From Branchiostoma floridae (taxonomy: Eukaryota > Chordata > Leptocardii > Amphioxiformes > Branchiostomatidae), in contig NC_049992.1 in the NCBI RefSeq assembly GCF_000003815.2, positions 7,656,353 to 7,720,352 of the forward strand: 64,000 nucleotides of DNA. Reading direction: 5' to 3'. Shown in pieces: positions 47,201 through 64,000 of this stretch (position 1 is its first letter; each line of letters begins with the position of its first letter). Made by a program: the position numbers and the translations under genes. The notes under the pieces were generated by a model. It was not told the DNA's origin and did not search any database. It saw only the letters and a program-made list of their open reading frames with translations.

Positions 47201-50200
47201 TGCAGTACCACAGAAAACTGCAGGGAGGTCCTTAATCAAATTTGCTTTGTTGACACCTAGCAACATACTGAATATCATATGGAGCCATCCACCTCTTTTT
47301 GAGATATGTTGTCCACACAAAAAAAACAACACACCCACATGCAAACAGTACCAAAAACACAACCTTTTTTGTGTTTTTTTATAAACTGCATTTATGCTTT
47401 TTTCTTTAAACTACATGTATGCTACAAAGTATCCGCACCTCAGCCCATCCCTGGTCTGATGTGATTCTACGCAGGGAGCAGTTCACAGTGCCCCCTCCCA
47501 TCCCGTTCTGGGACTGCAGGCTGCCTGACAGGGTGGCTGTGTCCTTACTGGTGAGAGGCATCTCCACTGACTGGGAGATCCCCATCTGGGAGATCTCAAC
47601 ACGGGGAAACCTCCTGGAGAAACAGAGGAAATTTTCAGGTTAAAACTGTCATTTTTAAGTTCTATATGGTACGGTAGTCTTTCTGCATCAAATTTGCATC
47701 ACATGTACATGTACAATTGCCTGGGTACCATCTGGATAGTTTTATTTTGTAGTAGTCTGATATCTCTGCAACCATAAAATTTATGATAAAAGTTATGGTA
47801 TCAGCATCCTTGTAGTTACAAATACATACACTGAACATGTAATCTAGCATGCCTACTATGATTCTAACAAATGACTTTCCCATACATTGAGTTGATACAG
47901 CCTGTTATTGTATGTCCTTGAATCAGGAAATAATTGACCAAATCCGAAATGACCAACATTGATGTTCTTATCTTCCACATTGAGGTTCTTATCTAGTCAT
48001 GTGCCTATGATGATGGTATGTCACAGGTGGCTATTTTTCCTTTGATCTGATCAGTAATTCCAGATGCTATCCTGGGTTTGTAGCTTCCTACATGGTGCCC
48101 TTGAGAGTGAATTCAATCCTGTGTTTAATAGCATTCATTTGTAACTGCCCTCCTGTCATTATGAGAATGAAAGAAACATGTTTTTCAGAACAATTAAAAC
48201 AATTTTATACCCCAGCTTTCACCAGCTAGAAGACCTAAAGACCATTTCTACTATCATGGTATCAGCAAATTCTACTAAAATCACAGAACTCACTTCCGGT
48301 AATCATTAAAAAATGGGACTTTTCAAAAGCCACAGCTTCTAAAGAAGAAGTCAAACCCCCAATACTGTATGTAGAAATATTAGCTAGATATATGGATTAG
48401 CTACATGTAGATATGTACACTTTTGTTAGCCTTTTACTGTTTGTTGTCTTGCAATTTTCATACAGGCATGAATTTACAATTTATATTATTGTAGGTATTT
48501 CAGTTTACATTGTGGCAGTGACTGACCTACAGGACACCATTTTTCTTTGCTCTAGCTAGAATCAGTTTTGGACTTATCCAGATCTATTTGAGATTCTGTT
48601 GCCAGCCCTAGGACAGACACTGTGGTCCCTGGGGTCAGGGGGAGGGGAAAGGTTAATTGGATTGGCCACGCAAGTGCCTTCCTGTTTTCTAATATTCCTG
48701 TGGTCTGAAAACTAACATTTGAGGTCACAGGAGTCAACTGGAATGGAAAACTACCAAGTGCAGAATGGAACAGTTGCCTTTGAGAAGGTCAAGCCCCAAT
48801 GGTGACAACAATATGGACTATAGTATATGGAAAATATTGAAAGTTTTACGGTTCTTTTATTTTCATGGTGACGTCTTCATTATGAATTCATTGCTCTAAG
48901 ATGACACAACGAAATGTGAGGTCATGTGGTTTAATTGCATGCTGTTTGGCATAGACCCAGTAATGCTACAGATTTTGTGCCCTTGGGAAAGACATTTTGC
49001 ACGACTGTCCTCACTCCACCCAGGTGTAAAAATTGGGTACCTGACTTCAGTTGGAGAGGCAAAAGGCAGTGGAAGGAGAGGGATAGGGCCGATAGGCTCA
49101 ACCTTCTAATATCATGCCCTACACACAGTGAATAATAACCTACTGCCCCTATAGTTTAAATGGGACTACATTTACCTTTACCCTTCAGGGCTCGAAATAC
49201 CACCTGTATATGCAGGTTAGTGCAGGTAAAATTAGAGCTGTGCAGGTATCTCTGGTGTCTACCTGCACCTAACCTGCACTGGTTCATGTAGTGGGTTTTA
49301 TACATAAATGTCCTGTAATGTACATGTAGCTGTATATGGATACTATTAGCAGCATTGACGTTACCACCTATAAAGTATAAAAGAAAAAATAGCAATGGTT
49401 CCTGAACAATTTTAGTATGATCCATAATTCCTAAATTCAGAGTGGTGCAGGTAAAAATTGTCTGGTGCAGGTAATTTTCAATGTTGCCTGCACCAGTGCA
49501 GGTATGCAGAAAAAAGGATTTTGAGCCCTGCCCTTACAGAACTGTTTCACCCATGCTGTGAACACTTGCTTTTGCCTCCTACAGCGAAATAAAACCACTG
49601 TGATCGTGAAAGCACATGTATGTAACTTTACAGTTTCCAACCTTGCTGTATGCAGTTTGATATATGATAAGTAATGTTAAAGCAGATTGTTATACATTGA
49701 AGTACACCATTTACCATAGTTTCGCACCCTCAAACTGAGACATCTCATTTCTTACCTTTCCTCCTCTTCGTAACCATCGTATTGATCAAAGACATCAGTA
49801 GCATCCACCTTCACACTGATGGTGCCCTGGAGTCAACACAAGATGGAAAAAAGTTAGCCATCAAAACTCTACAACTTGTATCAACCTCAATACAAACTTG
49901 ACATAATGCCTGCAACATTTCAAAGATTTCAAACCAGGGATCTTCAACTTAGAGCGCTATTCAAGATTTAATTGAAAAAGAGCTTGAGATCTATACTGTA
50001 CTCTGTAGTCATGAACAGAACTCAACAGTTCAGACCTACATGCTAGTAGTACTAGGCACTACAACTGTTTGGATGAAGGAGCAAGTACATGTAGATATAT
50101 TTCGTACTTCTACTACTCACAGCTAAAGGCAGTTGAAACAGACTTGAGAATACTGATGAAAAATTCCAGCCCTAGAAAAATTTGTTGGGCAAAAAATAAA

Positions 50201-52503
50201 ATTCTAAAAAAAATCAGGGCAAAATGAAAAACAAACAATTGTATGATTTAAAGAAATATTAAATGCATGAAATATATGTAGTTGAAAAGTTATCTGTAGA
50301 GACTTGAGACTTAATTTGAAAATCCATTTGAAAAGCTATCTGTACAGTATTGTCCTATCTAATCCTGGTTAACAATAGATCAAACTTTACTGTCAATTGT
50401 AACAATTAGCTGATCATACAATGAGAGAATGGCAACTACCAATATCGGTTTGGCCAATGAGAGAAAGGCTGCATATACATGTATCATGATGTATGTCAAA
50501 TGTAATGCATTTTCATGTTTTGTTTCGTTTCTATGTTTTAACAGAGATTGGCAGGGCTATGGGATTGGCAGGGCTCAAAATACTTTTTTCTGCATAGTCC
50601 TGACATTGAAAATTACCTGCACCATACAAATTTTACCTGCACCACTCTAAATTCAGGAAGTACAGATCACACTAGAAATGCTCAGGAACCATTGTTATTT
50701 TTCTTTTACACTTTCTAGGTGTTAACATTCAATGCAGCTTATATCAATCCACAATTCCACATGCATCTACATCATATGAAATTTATGTATAAAACCCAGT
50801 GCATGGACCAGTGCAGGTTAGGTGCAGGTAGACATCACAGATACCTGCACAGCTCCAATTTTACCTGCACTAACCTGCATATGCAGGTGGTATTTCCAGC
50901 CCTGGATTGGTCTATTTCAGGGTTTAACTTTAAGTACCAAGTCTTAATCACATCAAATCAACACACCTTCGGGTTGGCTCTCTGCTGTAGTCTGCGCTCC
51001 TCCCGTTCCTTCTGTAGTCTCTCGTACTCCTCTCGGATCTCCTGCGGCGTCCGTGTCCTGGGAACCACGTCCCACTCCACCTCCAGACCCTTCTTACCGT
51101 AGATGTCATAGATCGTCCTCTTCTGGGGGTCGCTAAGAGCTGTGGACACAAGAAAACAAATAAGTAGATACAAGCAACCAATAACTTGTTTCTCCTATTG
51201 TGGTAAAACTATTGTAATCTCCAAGGAGATCCTATGGTAGCATATGATAGTATCAAAGCTGGCAGAGGATTGAAGCTGGCCTAGGATTGTGTACAGCTAC
51301 CAGAAATACCATAGGATCTGCTTGGAGATTAACGCTTTTGCACGATCTTCTTTGGTCAATCCCTCCCTCGATAAAGGGTTTGGAAACACAACCTGAAGGA
51401 CAAAACTTTAGAAAGAAAGGAACAATAACCAGGTAACAATCAGGTGATCATCACTTCCAGTGTCAACTTATGAATATGACTAGCATCTGAAATATGAATG
51501 TCATTCTTAAAACACAATTACTATTACATCAAAAACAATACCTCCCTTTGAACTACAGTAGTGTAGGCTCTTTCATTCATCCCATGTCCTAAAATATCAG
51601 TCAGTTAGAAGGACAAGTTTGATAAATTACTAATCCTGGCAGCTCTGACCTTACTTCCCTTCCTGTCACCCTGTAGATAGTGTAATGACTAATGAACATA
51701 GCTACCAATAGCAAATACATAATGTGGAAACAAAATTACCTTTGTGAAGGTAACAAGGTGCGCATAGACTAATCATTAAGATAGAACATAAGTCTAACTG
51801 ACTTTCATATGCCGTGTGGACTTGGTTGAAGAGTTGTTCTGCCAACTGCTTGTCTTCGTCTTCCCTGTGTTTATCGGGGTGGTACACCATGCACAATCTT
51901 CTGTAGGCTGCCTTCAGCTCATCTTGGGTCGCCTGGGGACAAAGGGATACTCGAGTGATCACAACAAAGCAGTAGCAAATTGCTGTAAACTACTGTGAAG
52001 AATGGAATTTCCATGGTGGTTTCATTTACATGAAAGGAGGTTGTTTCAACAGGCGGTATGCCTTCTACAACTTTACATCCTCAAGGTATTTTCCAAGTTT
52101 ATTAGTTATACCAAGAACACTAGCCGACTGCTACCTACACCTGTGTCACGGATCCCAGCAGCAGTATAACCAAATACTGGATACTACTATTAGATATGAG
52201 TTTTATAATTCTACTGTACTATAGAATAATTCTTGCATCATAGCCTAATAATAACATTCCCATACTGACTTTACAGTTAGTTACACAACCGTTATGCCTA
52301 TGGCGCGACCTCTCATTTCAAAACCCCTCGTGCATTCAAATATCATACAGGTATGGACATGACACAAAACACTTTCGTGTTCTACAAACCCTCCCGCATT
52401 CTTACACCCCCAAATCCGCCGTTCTTACCGTTCTGGGACAGTTCAGGAGCGAATAATAATCGTCCGAGCTGACAGGCTCATCATCTTCCATGGGCGCCGC
52501 CAT
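41251..52503 (-). CDS. DNAJC11: DnaJ homolog subfamily C member 11, complete gene
   Basis: Mitochondrial outer-membrane J protein that associates with the MICOS/MIB complex and cristae organisation (family knowledge). Coding exons, 5' to 3': 52429-52503, 51803-51932, 50967-51139, 49756-49826, 47439-47613, 46898-46965, 46595-46659, 46037-46161, 45383-45468, 44979-45095, 44335-44490, 43789-43858, 43301-43358, 42835-42886, 42367-42457, 41765-41894, 41251-41276. All phases join, giving 555 aa (human 559). The J domain spans about residues 14-82, with helix [15 protein letters not shown] carrying the HPD motif. [18 protein letters not shown] and the central [18 protein letters not shown] segment match the family. 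A hydrophobic stretch ([12 protein letters not shown], residue ~390) and the C-terminal [20 protein letters not shown] and IPKQSHRI blocks match the DUF3395 region. The start at [10 protein letters not shown] is the only upstream ATG in frame. Four MITEs and a SINE lie in its introns. Confidence 0.95.
41551..41663. mobile_element. Hairpin MITE with 8-bp TSD inside another repeat
   Basis: CTAGCCTGGTATCCAGCCG at the left pairs with CGGCTGGATACCAGGCTA at the right, with inner arms tctcttctctcctct / aggagagaagaga. Flanked by CAAAATTC at 41543-41550 and 41664-41671. The target (tttttgtccgtccctagc ... ggacggatgccggctag) is itself a repeat, found unbroken at about 61673-61735. An 8-bp duplication fits hAT-type transposition. 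Confidence 0.85.
45579..45912 (-). mobile_element. MITE (tgcaggtaa family), copy 2
   Basis: Reverse-oriented copy of the family at 30779-32213, intact at 334 bp, flanked by GACTT at 45574-45578 and 45913-45917. In a DNAJC11 intron. Confidence 0.88.
46735..46805 (-). repeat. tRNA-like SINE head in a DNAJC11 intron
   Basis: The minus strand starts GGGGTCGTGTGGTATAACTG and carries GGTTCAAATCC as a B box. The ends (GGGGTCG / TCAAGCC) pair poorly, so it is probably a SINE or tRNA pseudogene. Confidence 0.45.
49186..49530 (-). mobile_element. MITE (tgcaggtaa family), copy 3
   Basis: It has the ends CAGGGCTCGAAATACC and TTTTGAGCCCTG, flanked by CCCTT at 49181-49185 and 49531-49535. Length 345 bp, in a DNAJC11 intron. 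Confidence 0.88.
50569..50904 (+). mobile_element. MITE (tgcaggtaa family), copy 4
   Basis: It has the ends CAGGGCTCAAAATAC and TATTTCCAGCCCTG, flanked by GATTGG at 50563-50568 and 50905-50910, so here the matching duplication is 6 bp. Length 336 bp, ending about 60 bp from DNAJC11 exon 3. Confidence 0.88.
51215..51330. repeat. Short inverted-repeat element
   Basis: AATCTCCAAGGAGATCCTATGG at the left (positions 51217-51238) pairs with the right arm CCATAGGATCTGCTTGGAG, with an inner pair gaagctgg / ctggc. An intronic MITE of DNAJC11. Confidence 0.65.
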
Positions 52504-52801
52504 TTTGTATTTCTCCCTCCCGTGGTGCAATATGAAATATTGACCTTTCCGATATATGCAAATCAACAATTTCGCAAGGTTCTCCGTACGTTTCTGGCTT
52601 CCTCCGTGGTTTCCTACCATTCTTCACGATTCTCCAATAATCTTCGGGCTTTTCAAACCTACAAATTACTCCATTTGTGTGTGTTTCTCTCCGTGTACGC
52701 ATAAAATATTGCAGTTTTTGCATTTATTCGAATATTCTTATTTGGAAAGTTAGTGATCCGTAATCCCATCTGGCGCACGCGCATTGAACACTCAGAACAT
52801 C
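52504..52801. promoter_or_regulatory. Divergent DNAJC11 / PSMD2 promoter
   Basis: The two start codons face away from each other with 298 bp between them, so both 5'UTRs and promoters must fit here. On the minus strand the DNAJC11 start is in CAAAATGGCGGCGCC, and the PSMD2 start is in ATCATGGCGGAC; both match YY1-like elements. No TATA box was recognised; this fits a bidirectional housekeeping promoter. Confidence 0.7.
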
Positions 52802-63785
<10,984 letters not shown>

Positions 63786-64000
63786 GTAAGTCATACTCTC
63801 ACCTAGAAAATAACATGTCTATGTACTATATGTAGTTTTTTTTTTCTTTCCTTTTCCAGATCAGTTTCCAACTAGTTTTTGTCCAGATATTGTCTCATTT
63901 CTGTCTAGTCATTGATGGGTTACAGTAATTAAAACCATACTTTTTTTTCCTGTCAGGTTTTTGTCCACTTTTTGACCAGTTTCTGACTTATGTTTGTCCA

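Overview
This is eukaryotic (animal) nuclear DNA: intron-rich genes with GT-AG junctions, and introns and spacers crowded with short inverted-repeat transposons, SINE-like and LINE-like pieces and minisatellites. The four host genes I could reconstruct exon by exon are all conserved animal genes. Their intron density, their resemblance to both invertebrate and vertebrate family members, and the repeat load suggest an invertebrate deuterostome, most likely a lancelet (Branchiostoma). The species is an inference.

Layout. (1) About 0.93-9.66 kb holds a 5'-truncated tandem copy of a nucleolin gene on the minus strand (copy B). It starts in the middle of RRM1, and in it one exon-intron junction has been amplified into an 84-bp tandem array. 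(2) 9.7-15.5 kb is gene-free and consists largely of nested transposons. (3) 15.5-26.7 kb is a complete nucleolin gene on the minus strand (copy A): 17 coding exons, 712 codons after discounting one extra base in exon 10 that breaks the frame, four RRMs, and an RGG tail containing an unexpected CCHC zinc knuckle. (4) A divergent promoter near 26.7-27.2 kb separates nucleolin from a plus-strand C2H2 zinc-finger gene of the ZNF362/ZNF384 (rotund/squeeze/LIN-29) family, with coding exons from 28.4 to 37.1 kb. (5) 41.25-52.5 kb is a complete DNAJC11 gene on the minus strand (17 coding exons, 555 aa). (6) A 298-bp divergent promoter separates it from a plus-strand PSMD2 gene (26S proteasome subunit Rpn1), whose first 11 coding exons lie at 52.8-63.8 kb and which runs off the end of the window.

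The genes are housekeeping or regulatory genes with separate jobs: ribosome biogenesis, transcription, mitochondrial inner/outer membrane organisation and proteasome function. They do not form a pathway.

The most unusual signal is structural. At least seven places in three genes carry tandem duplications whose unit straddles a splice site (part of an exon plus adjoining intron), in up to eight or ten copies, with the intact exon at one end. The window also has clean transposition records: a 549-bp foldback element with a 9-bp target duplication whose empty site survives in the paralogous nucleolin copy, and a LINE fragment with a perfect 76-bp flanking duplication nested in a MITE that itself has a 5-bp duplication. 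I found no CRISPR array, operon or prokaryotic system. The candidate for something undescribed is the recurrent splice-junction duplication pattern.
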